Shown one piece after another: positions 19,201 through 28,819 of a DNA stretch of 64,000 nt (the stretch's first letter is position 1; every line of letters starts with the position of its first letter). The notes beneath the pieces are model-generated. The model was not told the DNA's origin and ran no database searches. It saw only the letters and a program-made list of their open reading frames with translations. This DNA is from Rhabdonatronobacter sediminivivens (GTDB taxonomy: Bacteria > Pseudomonadota > Alphaproteobacteria > Rhodobacterales > Rhodobacteraceae): contig NZ_JACBXS010000007.1 in assembly GCF_013415485.1 (NCBI RefSeq), positions 62,001 through 126,000 on the forward strand, in the 5' to 3' direction. Both the position numbers and the translations under genes were made by a program.

Positions 19201-19579
19201 CTTTGTGTCCATCCGCGATGCCGACAAGGGCGCGGCGATGGTTGAGGCGGCGCAGATGCTGGTGGAGATGGGCTTTTCCATCGTTGCCACCAGCGGCACG
19301 GCCGGCTGGCTGGCCGAACATGGCGTGCCCTGTGAGCGAGTGAACAAGGTCTATGAGGGGCGCCCCAATATTGTCGATCTGCTGAAATCGGGCGAGGTGG
19401 CCATGGTGATGAACACCACCGAGGGCCAGCAGGCGATCGAGGACAGCCGCGAGATCCGCTCGGTCGCGCTTTATGACAAGATCCCCTATTTCACCACGGC
19501 TGCGGGGGCCCATGCGGCCACGCTGGCGATCCGCGCCCGGCGTGAGGATGCCATCGTGGTGCGCGCGCTTCAGGGCTGA
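16247..19579 (+). CDS. carB: Carbamoyl-phosphate synthase large subunit
   Basis: 1110 residues, full length. It makes carbamoyl phosphate from bicarbonate, ammonia (from CarA) and two ATP, feeding arginine and pyrimidine synthesis. Two homologous halves are seen: an N-terminal [18 protein letters not shown] and a second [19 protein letters not shown], each with ATP-grasp features ([11 protein letters not shown] and [11 protein letters not shown]). The C-terminal MGS-like allosteric domain has [14 protein letters not shown] and [12 protein letters not shown]. carA is not adjacent, which is common in this group. The stop is followed by a dispersed intergenic repeat. Confidence 0.97.
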   Translation: MPKRTDINSIMIIGAGPIIIGQACEFDYSGAQACKALREEGYRVILVNSNPATIMTDPGLADATYIEPITPEIVAKIIEKERPDALLPTMGGQTGLNTSLALEEMGVLAKYGVEMIGARREAIEMAEDRKLFREAMDRIGLENPRATIVAAPKLESGKYDINAGVAKAMEALEDIGLPAIIRPAYTLGGTGGGVAYNRDDYERICRSGLDASPVAQILVDESLLGWKEYEMEVVRDRADNAIIVCSIENVDPMGVHTGDSITVAPALTLTDKEYQIMRNGSIAVLREIGVETGGSNVQWAINPADGRMVVIEMNPRVSRSSALASKATGFPIAKIAAKLAVGYTLDELDNDITKVTPASFEPTIDYVVTKIPRFAFEKFPGSKPELTTAMKSVGEAMAIGRTFHESVQKALASMETGLTGFDEIAIPGAPDRAAIIKAISAQTPDRLRLIAQAMREGLSDDEIQRATAFDPWFLARIREIITTEAAIRRDGLPVTAEGLRALKMLGFTDARLAALTGRDEAQVRRARHNLGVTAVFKRIDTCAAEFEAQTPYMYSTYETPVMGDVECEARPSDRKKVVILGGGPNRIGQGIEFDYCCCHACFALTDAGYETIMINCNPETVSTDYDTSDRLYFEPLTLEHVLEILTVEQERGTLHGVIVQFGGQTPLKLANDLEAAGIPILGTSPDAIDLAEDRERFQALLNTLGLKQPVNGIASSPEQAFAIAKSVGYPLVIRPSYVLGGRAMEIVRDDAHLERYIREAVVVSGKNPVLLDSYLSGAVEVDVDALCDGEAVHVAGIMQHIEEAGVHSGDSACCLPPHTLGADVVAELKRQTEALAKGLNVVGLMNVQFAIKDGVIYVLEVNPRASRTVPFVAKATDSAIASIAARLMAGEKLADFALRPPYDTSVGPTDVMPLADPLTLADPITPWFSVKEAVLPFARFPGVDTLLGPEMRSTGEVMGWARNFARAFLKAQLGAGVNLPETGQVFVSIRDADKGAAMVEAAQMLVEMGFSIVATSGTAGWLAEHGVPCERVNKVYEGRPNIVDLLKSGEVAMVMNTTEGQQAIEDSREIRSVALYDKIPYFTTAAGAHAATLAIRARREDAIVVRALQG

Positions 19580-19597
19580 GTGCCTGTGGCAGGCGAG

Positions 19598-19670
19598 GGG
19601 GAGGGGCGCTGCTTCCCTCGGCGCGTGCCGCGCCTCACCCCCCGGAGTATTCTGAGGCAAGATGAAGGTG
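19598..19670 (+). repeat. Dispersed intergenic repeat, copy A
   Basis: This lies between the convergent ends of carB and trgB. It contains GGGGCGCTGC, then CTCGGCGC...GCGCCTCA with dyad symmetry, then CCCCCCGGAGTATTCTGAGG and CAAGATGAAG. The same order of blocks is found at 44041-44094 and, on the other strand, at 55322-55390. Confidence 0.7.
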
Positions 19671-19673
19671 CGG

Positions 19674-20798
19674 TCAGCCGCAGCGCAGGCGTGCGCGGTT
19701 GAGGGCCAGCCAGAAGGTGCTGGTCAGCAGCGGGCCGTTCTGGACCTCGCCGTTCTGGACAAGCTCCATCAGCCGGGGGAAGGGGATGACATGGCTGCGG
19801 ATGTCTTCGGCCTCGGTCTCCAGTCCGCCAATGCGTTGGTGGGTTTGTGACAGATCGGCCAGGCCCAGGAAAAGATAGAGGTATTCCGTCACGGCGCCGG
19901 GCGTGGGGTAGCATTGCGCGATGGGGTGAAGAGCGCGCAGGGGCAGCGCGGCTTCTTCCATCGCTTCGCGTTCGGCGGTGGTTTCCGGGGGTTCGCCCGG
20001 GTCGATCCGACCGGCGATGGGTTCGAGCGTCCAGGGGTTGGTGTCGCCCCGGACCTGGGGGCCGAAGCGGTGCTGTTCGATCAGCAGGACGTTGTCGGTG
20101 GCGGGGTCGTAGGGCAGGACCGTCACCGCATCGGCCATGACGAAGGCGGCGCGGCGCACCGGCGCGCTGAGGCTGCCATCGAAGCGGCGAAAGCGCATAT
20201 GGGCTTCCTCCACCCCGAAGAACCAGGCGTAGGGTCGCTCCAGGTGCTCGACCTGCAGATCATCGGGGCGGGGGCTGCGGCGCAGGGTTGCGGGGGCCGG
20301 ATGGGCGCGCGCGCGCAGGGTACTGTCGGCGCGGGCCAGGACCATGGCGTAACGCGCCTGCTGCACGGCAAAGGGCTGGGTGCGGGCCAGGTCCAGGACC
20401 TCGGGGACGGCTTCGACGGTGGCGGCGGCGTAGCGGCGGGCCCAGTCGTCCAGATCCCAGGGGCCATCGGGGCGCAAAGGCGCGCCATCCGAGGCGAAGA
20501 GTCGGGCGGTCCGGGGCCCCGAGGCGGTTTCGACAGTGACTTCGGTGACCTTGTAGTCGAAGCCCTCTTCATAGAGGTCCAGCCGGGCGGCGCCGTCGGC
20601 ATCGGTATGCACCAGCAGCCCTTCGGCCCGGGCGCCGGGCTGGCGGATCAGGATGGGGAAGCTGTGTCCCTGGGCGCGCATCACGGCGTGATCTGCAAGC
20701 GTTGCCGGTTCGGTCACGGCGGGGCCGCCCAGAACGGCCTCCAGCAGCGGCAGGTGGCGCAGGGTTCCGAAGAGGAAGTAGCGCAACGGGAGGGTCAT
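19674..20798 (-). CDS. trgB: TrgB-type protein: gamma-glutamylcyclotransferase-like (AIG2) domain fused to Nudix hydrolase
   Basis: 374 residues. The N-terminal third begins RYFLFGTLRHLPLLEAVLG, an AIG2/gamma-glutamylcyclotransferase-like start with a repeat-like YEEGFDYKVTEV strand. The C-terminal half is a Nudix (ADP-ribose pyrophosphatase type) domain with the box GRIDPGE...REAMEEAAL at residues 263-285; the usual final Gly is Ala. In Rhodobacter sphaeroides, trgAB contribute to tellurite resistance, and the gene order here matches. Its ATG overlaps the trgA stop by four bases. The biochemical role is unproven; hydrolysis of a nucleoside diphosphate derivative is the best guess. Confidence 0.85.
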   Translation of the reverse strand: MTLPLRYFLFGTLRHLPLLEAVLGGPAVTEPATLADHAVMRAQGHSFPILIRQPGARAEGLLVHTDADGAARLDLYEEGFDYKVTEVTVETASGPRTARLFASDGAPLRPDGPWDLDDWARRYAAATVEAVPEVLDLARTQPFAVQQARYAMVLARADSTLRARAHPAPATLRRSPRPDDLQVEHLERPYAWFFGVEEAHMRFRRFDGSLSAPVRRAAFVMADAVTVLPYDPATDNVLLIEQHRFGPQVRGDTNPWTLEPIAGRIDPGEPPETTAEREAMEEAALPLRALHPIAQCYPTPGAVTEYLYLFLGLADLSQTHQRIGGLETEAEDIRSHVIPFPRLMELVQNGEVQNGPLLTSTFWLALNRARLRCG

Positions 20799-21253
20799 CC
20801 CAGCCGGCGCCGTTCGGCAAAGCGGAAGAACAGGGCGCAGACGATCCCGCAGATGATCCCGCCCAGCAGCAGGAACACCAGGAAATCCGGCGCGGCGCGC
20901 ATGCGTTCCAGATGTTCGAGGGCGATAGCGAACCAGCCGGTCAGCGCGTCCATCACGCCGTCATACTGCCGCGCGTAGCCGCGGGCGAAGACCCCGGCCA
21001 CGCCAAAGGCGACCAGCGCCCAGAAGATGACCAGCACCGTGCCCTGCACGCCCACCCAGGCGGCCTGCGCAAACCCGGTATTCGCGCGCGCGCCGACAAA
21101 TCGCCAGCCCACCGCCCCGCCGATCAGCGCCAGCCAGAGCGCCGGCGAGCCCGCCGTGGGTGGGTCCTCGAACAGCAGAATGTAGCGTTCGCCGCCGATG
21201 ACTGCGAACAGGCCGAACAGCAGGAAGGCACAAAGCTTGGTCAGCGTCGGCAT
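20795..21253 (-). CDS. trgA: TrgA family membrane protein
   Basis: 152 residues with four hydrophobic segments (LCAFLLFGLFAVIGG, WLALIGGAVGWRFVG, WVGVQGTVLVIFWALVAFGVA and FLVFLLLGGIICGIVCALFF). It matches the TrgA family, the membrane partner in the tellurite-resistance pair trgAB. GGAGGT stands upstream of ATG 21253, which fixes the start; the longer frame has none. The stop overlaps trgB by four bases, so the two are translated together. How it affects tellurite handling is not known. Confidence 0.88.
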   Translation of the reverse strand: MPTLTKLCAFLLFGLFAVIGGERYILLFEDPPTAGSPALWLALIGGAVGWRFVGARANTGFAQAAWVGVQGTVLVIFWALVAFGVAGVFARGYARQYDGVMDALTGWFAIALEHLERMRAAPDFLVFLLLGGIICGIVCALFFRFAERRRLG

Positions 21254-21371
21254 GGGACCTCCGGCAACAGGGATCGGTCCGCAGCGGACCACTGCGTCAC
21301 AGTAGGTGAACGCCGGGCGAAACGGAACCGCCCCGCGCAAACGGGGCGGGAGGCGTGGCGTCCGGGTCGCA

Positions 21372-22295
21372 TCAGCTGTTCGAGAAGGACTCGCTCCGGC
21401 TGAGCACATGCTGCGCATGGCCGACGATCAGCGGGTCCGGGGGCTGGGCCACCGACGGGTCCTTGTCCGGGTAGTCCAGCGTGGACAGGAAATGGCGCAT
21501 GCAGTTCAGCCGGGCGCGCTTCTTGTCCTTGGACTTGACGATGGTCCAGGGGGCATCGCCGGTGTCGGTGTAGAAGAACATGGCCTCCTTGGCCTCGGTA
21601 TATTCGTCCCATTTGTCCAGGGACGCCATGTCGATGGGCGACAGTTTCCAGCGCTTCAACGGGTCGGTTTCGCGCGATCTGAAGCGGCGGCGCTGCTCTT
21701 CAGGGGTGACGGAAAACCAGTATTTGTAAAGCCTTATGCCAGAGCGCACCAGCATGCGTTCAAAATCCGGGGCCTGGCGCATGAATTCCAGATATTCCGC
21801 CCCGGTGCAGAACTCCATCACCCGTTCGACGCCCGCGCGATTGTACCAGGACCGGTCATAGAACACCATTTCCCCCGAAGTGGGCAGATGTTCGACATAG
21901 CGCTGGAAATACCACTGCCCGCGCTCACGCTCCGAGGGTTTGTTGAGGGCCACCACACGCGCGAACCGGGGGTTCAGGTGTTCGGTGAAGCGCTTGATGG
22001 TGCCGCCCTTGCCCGCGGCATCGCGGCCTTCGAACAGCAGCACGAATCGCTGTCCGGTGTCCTGCGCCCATTTCTGGACCTTCAGCAATTCGGCCTGCAA
22101 CACGGCCTTTTCCGTTTCATAGGGTTTGCGCGCCATCTTGTAACGATAGGGGTAGCGCCCGCTTTCAAAGGCCTTGCGCACCTCATCAAGGTCAGCCTGT
22201 TCCCCCCGTGCGACAGAACTGCCGACCGAAACCTCCTGGGCTTGCGCGCTGCGGTCATCATCCTTGATTGTGGTCGCGGTCTGGTCCTTCATCAT
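21372..22295 (-). CDS. ppk2: Polyphosphate kinase 2
   Basis: 307 residues. PPK2 transfers phosphate between polyphosphate and nucleotides (making GTP/ATP from NDP or NMP depending on class). The Walker A motif is FEGRDAAGKGGTIKR and the lid and Walker B region is VFYDRSWYNRAGVERVMEF. One PPK2 domain is present, as in class I enzymes acting on nucleoside diphosphates. Two adjacent ATGs (22295 and 22292) follow GGGATAGTG. An FNR-like box lies about 60 bases upstream, and the gene is divergent from pntA. Confidence 0.93.
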   Translation of the reverse strand: MMKDQTATTIKDDDRSAQAQEVSVGSSVARGEQADLDEVRKAFESGRYPYRYKMARKPYETEKAVLQAELLKVQKWAQDTGQRFVLLFEGRDAAGKGGTIKRFTEHLNPRFARVVALNKPSERERGQWYFQRYVEHLPTSGEMVFYDRSWYNRAGVERVMEFCTGAEYLEFMRQAPDFERMLVRSGIRLYKYWFSVTPEEQRRRFRSRETDPLKRWKLSPIDMASLDKWDEYTEAKEAMFFYTDTGDAPWTIVKSKDKKRARLNCMRHFLSTLDYPDKDPSVAQPPDPLIVGHAQHVLSRSESFSNS

Positions 22296-22352
22296 CACTA
22301 TCCCGTTTGCCAAAAGATGCAGCCATTCTACACTAATGCAGGTCGCGGGTCT

Positions 22353-22366
22353 GTGATCAGGATCAA
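22353..22366. promoter_or_regulatory. FNR/FnrL-like box between ppk2 and pntA
   Basis: GTGATCAGGATCAA matches the FNR consensus TTGAT-N4-ATCAA at nine of ten defined positions. It is 58-71 bases upstream of the ppk2 start and about 140 bases upstream of pntA. FnrL is the oxygen-responsive regulator of this type in Rhodobacter relatives. Function here is inferred. Confidence 0.5.
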
Positions 22367-22506
22367 GTTGCCGCACGCTGCGACATGGTGAAATGATCTT
22401 GCCCGCTTGTGAAATATTGTTGCGCAATGTAATGAGGCGCCGCACCGTTGTTACGGCGGTTTGGATGATGCAGACTACCACTCCATGACGAAGGGGGGAA
22501 ACACGC

Positions 22507-24078
22507 GTGAAGATCGGCGCACCCAAAGAGGTTTATGAAGGCGAGGCGCGTGTCGCACTGACACCCGACAGCGCCCAGCAGTTGCGCAAGCTTGGGCATG
22601 AATGCCTGATTCAGGCCGGCGCAGGCGAGAGGGCCGGGATCACCGATGACGCCTATCGCGAAGCCGGGATCGAGGTGGTGGCAGATGCCGCCGCCCTGTT
22701 CGACGGCGCGGATATCGTCATCAAGGTGCGTGAGCCGCAGATGGACGAGGTCCAGCGCCTGCGCGAAGGCCAGACGCTGATTTCCTTCTTCTGGCCTGCC
22801 CAGAATGAGGAATTGCTGAACGCCGCCGCCGCGCGCAAGGCCACCGTCATCGCCATGGACATGGTGCCGCGGATCAGCCGCGCGCAGAAGATGGATGCGC
22901 TGTCCTCGATGGCGAATATCGCCGGCTACCGCGCGGTGATCGAGGCGGGCAACAATTTCGGCCGCTTCTTTACCGGCCAGGTGACGGCTGCGGGCAAGGT
23001 GCCGCCCGCGCGCGTGCTGGTGGTGGGCGCCGGGGTGGCGGGGCTGGCCGCCATCGGGACCTCGACCGCGCTGGGGGCGATCACCCTGGCCTTTGACGTC
23101 CGCCCCGAAGTGGCCGAGCAGATCGAATCGATGGGCGCCGAATTCGTCTATCTGGATTTCGAGGAAGAGGCACAGGACGGCGCTTCGACCGGGGGCTATG
23201 CCGCGCCCTCCAGCCCCGAATTCCGCGAAAAGCAGCTGGAGAAATTCCGCGAGCTGGCCCCGGATATCGATATCGTCATCACCACTGCGCTGATCCCCGG
23301 CCGCCCCGCGCCCAAGCTCTGGACCGAGGACATGGTCCGGATGATGAAGCCCGGCTCGGTGATCGTGGACCTGGCCGCCGAAAAGGGCGGCAACTGCGAT
23401 CTGACCGTGCCCAATGAGCGCATCGTCAGTGACAATGGCGTGGTGGTTGTCGGCTACACGGATTTCCCGTCACGCATGGCGACGCAATCGTCCATGCTCT
23501 ATGCGACGAATATCCGCCACATGCTGACCGACCTGACGCCCGAAAAGGACGGCGTCATCAACCACAACATGGAAGATGACGTGATCCGTGGGGCCACCGT
23601 CACCCATGCGGGCGAGGTGACATACCCGCCCCCGCCGCCGAAGGTGCAGGCGATCGCCGCCAAGCCGAAGGAGAAGAAGAAGGAGCCCACCGCCGAGGAG
23701 AAGCGCGCGGCCGAGGTCAACGCCTTCGCCGCAGAGACCAAGCGCCAGGTGGCGCTGCTGGCCATTGCGGGCGGTGCGGTGATGGCCGTGGGGCTGGTCG
23801 CCCCCGAAAGCTTCATGCGCAACTTCATCATCTTCGTGCTGGCCGTGTTCGTGGGCTTCCAGGTGATCTGGAATGTCAGTCATTCGCTGCACACCCCGCT
23901 GATGGCCGTCACCAACGCCATTTCCTCGATCATCATCCTGGGCGCGCTGATGCAGATCGGATCAACCTCGGGGTTGATCACAGTGCTGGCCGCAGCGGGC
24001 ATCCTGATGGCAGCGGTGAACATCTTTGGCGGGTTCATGGTGACGCGGCGGATGCTCGCCATGTTCCAGAAGTCCTGA
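22507..24078 (+). CDS. pntA: NAD(P) transhydrogenase subunit alpha
   Basis: 523 residues. With PntB it reduces NADP with NADH, driven by proton influx across the inner membrane. The N-terminal NAD-binding domain shows [17 protein letters not shown] and [18 protein letters not shown] proline- and lysine-rich linker (residues about 375-400) leads to C-terminal membrane helices, so both halves of the split PntAA/PntAB form are fused. The start is GTG 22507 after a GAAGGGGGG purine run. pntB begins 19 bp after the stop. Confidence 0.95.
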   Translation: MKIGAPKEVYEGEARVALTPDSAQQLRKLGHECLIQAGAGERAGITDDAYREAGIEVVADAAALFDGADIVIKVREPQMDEVQRLREGQTLISFFWPAQNEELLNAAAARKATVIAMDMVPRISRAQKMDALSSMANIAGYRAVIEAGNNFGRFFTGQVTAAGKVPPARVLVVGAGVAGLAAIGTSTALGAITLAFDVRPEVAEQIESMGAEFVYLDFEEEAQDGASTGGYAAPSSPEFREKQLEKFRELAPDIDIVITTALIPGRPAPKLWTEDMVRMMKPGSVIVDLAAEKGGNCDLTVPNERIVSDNGVVVVGYTDFPSRMATQSSMLYATNIRHMLTDLTPEKDGVINHNMEDDVIRGATVTHAGEVTYPPPPPKVQAIAAKPKEKKKEPTAEEKRAAEVNAFAAETKRQVALLAIAGGAVMAVGLVAPESFMRNFIIFVLAVFVGFQVIWNVSHSLHTPLMAVTNAISSIIILGALMQIGSTSGLITVLAAAGILMAAVNIFGGFMVTRRMLAMFQKS

Positions 24079-24097
24079 GCAGGCGGGAGACAAGGTA

Positions 24098-25600
24098 ATG
24101 GATTACGGATTCACAATGGCCGCATATGCGGTCGCAACGGTCCTGTTTGTCCTGTCGCTGGGCGGGCTTTCGAACCAGGAAAAGGCCAAGCGCGCGGTCT
24201 GGTACGGCATCATCGGCATGACGGTGGCCGTGGGCGCAACCATGGTTGGCCCCGGCAGCGGCCTCTGGATACTCTCGCTGGTGCTGATCGCGCTGGGCGG
24301 CATTGTCGGCTGGCAACTGGCAACGCGGGTGCAGATGACCGAGATGCCCGAACTGGTGGCCATCATGCACAGCCTGGTCGGCCTGGCCGCGGTGCTGGTG
24401 GGGATCAACGCGCATCTGGAGATCGGCCGTGTCGCCGAAGCCTTTGCCAGTGCCGCACTGCCCTTTCCGCAGCCTGCAGGCCCCATGTCCACGCAGGCGT
24501 ATGACCTGTGGCTGGGCATGACCGATTTCGCCATGATCATCGGCAAGAAGACCGCGGTCGAGGTCACGATCTTGCGGATCGAGCTGATGCTGGGCATCTG
24601 GATCGGGGCGGTGACCTTCACCGGATCGATCATCGCCTATGGCAAGCTGGCGGGCCGCATCAACAGTGCGCCGTTGCAACTGCCTGGCGGGCACATGCTG
24701 AATGCCGCGGCGGCTGTCCTGTCGGTGGTCTTTGCCGGGCTGTATCTGGCCTATGCCGAAAACAGTGTGGCGGCGATCCTGATGCTGCTGGTGCTGACCG
24801 CGCTGGCGCTGTTCATCGGCTATCACCTGATCATGGGCATTGGCGGCGCCGACATGCCCGTGGTGGTCTCCATGCTCAACAGCTATTCGGGCTGGGCGGC
24901 GGCAGCCATCGGCTTCAGCCTGGGCAACGAGCTTCTGATCGTGGTCGGTGCGCTGGTGGGCTCCTCGGGCGCGATCCTGAGCTACATCATGTGCAAGGCC
25001 ATGAACCGCAGCTTCGTCAGCGTGATCCTGGGCGGCTTTGGCGGCACCACCGGCCCCGCGGCAGAGATCGAGGGCGAGCAGATCGCGATCAATGCCGACG
25101 GCGTGGCAACCGCGCTGAACGAGGCCGACTCGGTCGTGATCGTGCCGGGCTACGGCATGGCGGTTGCGCAGGCGCAGCAATCGGTCAGCGAACTGACCCG
25201 CAAGCTGCGCGCCAAGGGCAAGAACGTGCGCTTCGCCATTCACCCGGTTGCCGGGCGTCTGCCGGGGCACATGAACGTGCTGCTGGCCGAGGCCAAGGTG
25301 CCCTATGACATCGTTCTGGAGATGGACGAGATCAACGATGACTTCCCTGACACCGATGTGGTGATCGTCATCGGGTCGAACGATATCGTCAACCCGGCGG
25401 CGCAGGATGATCCCAACAGCCCCATCGCCGGGATGCCGGTGCTGGAGGTGTGGAAGGCCAAGCAGGTGTTCGTTTCCAAGCGCGGCGCCGGCACGGGATA
25501 TTCCGGCATCGAGAACCCGCTGTTCTTCAAGGAGAACACACGCATGTTCTACGGCGATGCGAAAGCCTCGGTGGACAGCCTGCTGCCGCTGATCGAGTGA
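24098..25600 (+). CDS. pntB: NAD(P) transhydrogenase subunit beta
   Basis: 500 residues. The N-terminal half holds the transmembrane helices of domain II. The C-terminal half is the NADP-binding domain III, with [39 protein letters not shown] and [12 protein letters not shown]. It completes the proton-pumping transhydrogenase with PntA and supplies NADPH. A clear terminator follows. Confidence 0.96.
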   Translation: MDYGFTMAAYAVATVLFVLSLGGLSNQEKAKRAVWYGIIGMTVAVGATMVGPGSGLWILSLVLIALGGIVGWQLATRVQMTEMPELVAIMHSLVGLAAVLVGINAHLEIGRVAEAFASAALPFPQPAGPMSTQAYDLWLGMTDFAMIIGKKTAVEVTILRIELMLGIWIGAVTFTGSIIAYGKLAGRINSAPLQLPGGHMLNAAAAVLSVVFAGLYLAYAENSVAAILMLLVLTALALFIGYHLIMGIGGADMPVVVSMLNSYSGWAAAAIGFSLGNELLIVVGALVGSSGAILSYIMCKAMNRSFVSVILGGFGGTTGPAAEIEGEQIAINADGVATALNEADSVVIVPGYGMAVAQAQQSVSELTRKLRAKGKNVRFAIHPVAGRLPGHMNVLLAEAKVPYDIVLEMDEINDDFPDTDVVIVIGSNDIVNPAAQDDPNSPIAGMPVLEVWKAKQVFVSKRGAGTGYSGIENPLFFKENTRMFYGDAKASVDSLLPLIE

Positions 25601-25635
25601 TCAGGCGGTCGCGTATGGCTGCCCCCGGCAAAGCG

Positions 25636-25659
25636 CAAAGGCCCCCGAGGGGGCCTTTG
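25636..25659 (+). terminator. Terminator of pntAB
   Basis: CAAAGGCCCCC-GAG-GGGGGCCTTTG forms an 11-bp stem with a 3-base loop, 36 bases after the pntB stop. The terminal TTTG serves as a short U-tract. It could also act on the convergent tail-spike transcript. Confidence 0.75.
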
Positions 25660-25726
25660 TCATGTCCGGCTTTGCACAGGGTCAAGGATGGCAGGGCCCC
25701 GTGAACAGAATCGATAATCGGGCCAC

Positions 25727-28624
25727 TTATGAAAGCACCTTGGCGATCAGCGGCAGCTTGAAGAACGTCTCAGCCCCGTTGTTCCACGCGGAAACGTAGA
25801 TGATGGGGTTTGGCGGTATGATGGTCTGATCTACCGCTCCGTTGATCGTCGCGCCGATCTGGTTTGCGTTCGACAGGACAGGACTGCGATAAATCCGGGC
25901 GCTCTGCCCGCCGATCTGGTCGGCGATGACCCGGTATTCTTCGCCGGCCTCCACTTCGAAGGCGACGTAAGGCCCGTCAGCGTTCTCTCTGAGAATACGG
26001 TAGATGCCCGTCCCCGGGTCGTACTCCACTGCGCCGCCACCGGGCTGCCCCAGCGTTCTGGTGCCAACGACATTCGGCCCGAGGTTCGGCGCTGCCAGAA
26101 GCCCGTGACCCGCCGGGCCAAGCCGGTCGAGAATAGCCTTCAGGGTTTCCTGCATGGACGCCATATCAAGCCCGGGCGGGAGAGGGGCCGCCTGACGCCC
26201 GGACACCACCTGCTCGCCGTTGACATGCAGGCCGCTTCGGCGCAGCGCGGGGCCGCCACCCCCGACGTAGAAGCCGTCATCGTTGCTTGCCCCGCTTCCC
26301 CACGGCACCACCGTCACGCTGCGCCCGATTTCCGCTTCGCTGCGCCATGCGTAAGCCCCGCCCGCGCGCAGCATGTCAGTGCTGGTGGAGGTGCCGAATA
26401 TGTCCGCCACGCCAAATGACTTCGGACTGTCGTTCTCAAAGGTGAACCGCAGGTATCGCCCGGTCGCAAACCCGAAGCCGCCGGTTTGCTGCACAAGACG
26501 CGGACAGGGTGCGCCATTGTACCCGGCTTTCACAACAAGCTCCCACGTGCTGTTGTCGGTGCTGACCTCGATCTTGCACTTGTCGGGCCGGTCCTGATTG
26601 TCGAAGTTCACGCCAAGCGACATCCAGGTGCGGTTGGCGCCAAGGTCGATCGTAACCGCCGTCTGAGTGCCGTCGGTGACAGATCCGGTCAGACCGGGGG
26701 TAAAGAGGTTATTCAGGTTGATGCTGTCGCCCGTCGCCGTAACATCATGGAATTGTGTGGCGAACTGCAGATGGTTGTCCGCCTTCCCGGTGATCTGACG
26801 ATGCAGCGGCAGCACAGAAGCAGCAGACACGCGCATGTGGTTGGTCTGCATCCAATAGAAATTCGGTTGGGTCGCAGACGTGCCCTCGTAGAGTCCGATA
26901 TCGTCATCGTGGTGCCCGTCTATAAATCCGGTGATCAGGTTTCCACGCGCACCGGAACCGAACTCAATCTGAACGTTGTCCTCGGGGTCGGTCTGGTTGG
27001 CGCCCCAATCCCAGACCATCACATCCAGCCAGTTGCGGGAGAAAGCGCCTGACGTGCGCACCGCCCGCCGGGCCCGATTCCCGCCAGCGGTTTGTGTGGT
27101 CAACTTGATGTTGTTTGCAGAAACGACACGGGATGTGTCCTCTTCCGAGGCGCGGTTGTCCACATCGAAACCGTAGACCGTATCATAGACCGTGAAATCC
27201 ATCTCGTTGCTTGTGATGTACCCGGTGCCGTCCACCTCCAGCTTTACGCCGGTGTCAAAGCCAGCCACATATGCCTTGAACTCGCACCAGGATACACCAC
27301 GGTTTCCGGCCCCCGCGCCCGCAGAACCGTCATCCCCGATGCGCAAGCCGACACCGCCGGGGGAACTCGCATGTGACGCGCGCTTGCGCAGTTCGACGTC
27401 GATGCGTGTCTTGCGCGGCGGGCGCGAAAAACGGGTGGGGGCCTTTGGGCGCCAGACATCGAAAAAGGGATCGTTGGCGTTATTCCCGTGTGCCTCGAAA
27501 TACCCGTAGACCTCACCGCCCGGCATCAGGTCGATACCATCATCGTCACCGATGCCGTGAAACTCCGCCCCGTTGCGCAGGTCAAGGATCGCGCCCTGCT
27601 TGATCTGGAGGCGCCCGGCGAAGGCGTAGTGCTTCCCCGGCGATCCGATGATGCGCCCGCCGCCAAGTCCATTGGCCGCGTCGATAGCGGCCTGAATGGC
27701 CGACCGGTCATCCGTAGTGCCGTCCCCGACCGCGCCGAACTCCGCAAGATACAGATGCGCGGTGGCCGCTGTCAGAGCTGTTTGCATCTGGGCCGAGGTC
27801 GTGTCCAACGCCGTGGAATTGGCCAGAGACAGGTCACGCGCGTCATTGGCCGTGTTCACCGCAGCCTTGGCATCAGCCAGCGCCTGCTCCAGGGCGCGGG
27901 CATCCATGGCGCCGTCGATCAAGGCTGCTTCGGTCACGTCCAGCACCTGCACCTGCGCCACGGCTTCGATACTGTCCAGCCCGTAGCAGCGCACGAAAGG
28001 GCGCACATGCACCGTGCCGCTGGCCAACTGCGCATCCACAGTGCCCAGCGATGGCGCGCCCACGGAAAAGGTGAAGGCCCCCCGCCAGATGCCGTCATCC
28101 ACCCACAGCGTGCGATCCTCCAGCACGGTGCTGCCCTGCGCGGCATAATCCGCCCCCAGCCGCTCCAGCGCAAAGCGCATTCCCGCGCCCGCGATATCGA
28201 CCGGGTTCACAAGCCGACGCGTGGCAAAGAATGCCACATAAACCCGACCGGGATGCACTGCCACGGCATCGCGCGGGGCGACAAGGCGATCGGCATTGGT
28301 GACGACGGCGCATTCGCCCAGACCGGGGACGTTCTGCAGGCTGATGGCGTCATCCGCGTCCAGGCCGGGGACATCGTCAGGGGCGCCGGCGGCCTCGGTC
28401 GTCCAGGCCCAGGGGGCAACGCCGGGGCGCGTGCGCGCACTGGCAGCAGCCCGGCGCAGGGCGGGTTTCAACCCGTCGATCTGGGCTTTCGCATGGGTGT
28501 GGGCATCGACCCGGTCTTCGGTATGATCATAGAGCGCATCGATCACCCGCTGAAGCTCGGCCACGAAGGCGGCCTGGTCCGGTTCGGTTCCGTCGGTCGG
28601 CGGGGTAAAAACGGGTCGTGTCAT
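25727..28624 (-). CDS. Phage-type tail spike/tail fibre protein with pectate-lyase-like beta-helix
   Basis: 965 residues. Residues 1-230 form an N-terminal part beginning MTRPVFTPPTDGTEPDQAAF. A helical, coiled-coil-like segment (about 230-290) follows. AEFGAVGDGTTDDRSAIQAA at 294-313 opens a pectate-lyase-like right-handed beta-helix running to about 600. A discoidin-like domain (about 650-745, NRTWMSLGVNFDNQD and GRYLRFTFEN) and a C-terminal tail complete it. Such proteins bind and sometimes degrade surface polysaccharide. A GAGG ribosome site supports ATG 28624. No other phage gene is nearby. The C-terminal part is AT-richer (53% G+C at 26881-26940) than the N-terminal part (70% at 28261-28320), suggesting a mosaic. 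Confidence 0.85.
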   Translation of the reverse strand: MTRPVFTPPTDGTEPDQAAFVAELQRVIDALYDHTEDRVDAHTHAKAQIDGLKPALRRAAASARTRPGVAPWAWTTEAAGAPDDVPGLDADDAISLQNVPGLGECAVVTNADRLVAPRDAVAVHPGRVYVAFFATRRLVNPVDIAGAGMRFALERLGADYAAQGSTVLEDRTLWVDDGIWRGAFTFSVGAPSLGTVDAQLASGTVHVRPFVRCYGLDSIEAVAQVQVLDVTEAALIDGAMDARALEQALADAKAAVNTANDARDLSLANSTALDTTSAQMQTALTAATAHLYLAEFGAVGDGTTDDRSAIQAAIDAANGLGGGRIIGSPGKHYAFAGRLQIKQGAILDLRNGAEFHGIGDDDGIDLMPGGEVYGYFEAHGNNANDPFFDVWRPKAPTRFSRPPRKTRIDVELRKRASHASSPGGVGLRIGDDGSAGAGAGNRGVSWCEFKAYVAGFDTGVKLEVDGTGYITSNEMDFTVYDTVYGFDVDNRASEEDTSRVVSANNIKLTTQTAGGNRARRAVRTSGAFSRNWLDVMVWDWGANQTDPEDNVQIEFGSGARGNLITGFIDGHHDDDIGLYEGTSATQPNFYWMQTNHMRVSAASVLPLHRQITGKADNHLQFATQFHDVTATGDSINLNNLFTPGLTGSVTDGTQTAVTIDLGANRTWMSLGVNFDNQDRPDKCKIEVSTDNSTWELVVKAGYNGAPCPRLVQQTGGFGFATGRYLRFTFENDSPKSFGVADIFGTSTSTDMLRAGGAYAWRSEAEIGRSVTVVPWGSGASNDDGFYVGGGGPALRRSGLHVNGEQVVSGRQAAPLPPGLDMASMQETLKAILDRLGPAGHGLLAAPNLGPNVVGTRTLGQPGGGAVEYDPGTGIYRILRENADGPYVAFEVEAGEEYRVIADQIGGQSARIYRSPVLSNANQIGATINGAVDQTIIPPNPIIYVSAWNNGAETFFKLPLIAKVLS

Positions 28625-28788
28625 GCTTCATCCTCGTGAAAGGCCCCGCGCGGTGGCGTGGCAAGGTCCCGGTCCATCTGTCTGCAAACAAGAGCCAGTG
28701 ATCCGCGGACCCTACGGGGGAAAGCTGAAACGCCGCCAAAGGCACCGTGCGCTGCGAATGGGGGCGCGCAACAGGGTGGCCGCAAACG

Positions 28789-28819
28789 AAAACAGGCGGC
28801 CCGAAGGCCGCCTGTTTTT
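28789..28819 (-). terminator. Bidirectional terminator downstream of tRNA-Gly
   Basis: CAGGCGGCC (28793-28801) pairs with GGCCGCCTG (28806-28814) around a 4-base loop. A-rich sequence on the left and TTTTT on the right give U-tracts in both directions. It lies just after the 3' end of tRNA-Gly and before the tail-spike gene, so the two are probably separate transcripts. Confidence 0.75.

Noticed and set aside
16124-19660. A 1178-codon minus-strand frame opposite carB
   Set aside because: It is fully antisense to carB, and its His/Gly/Asp-rich composition is typical of shadow frames.
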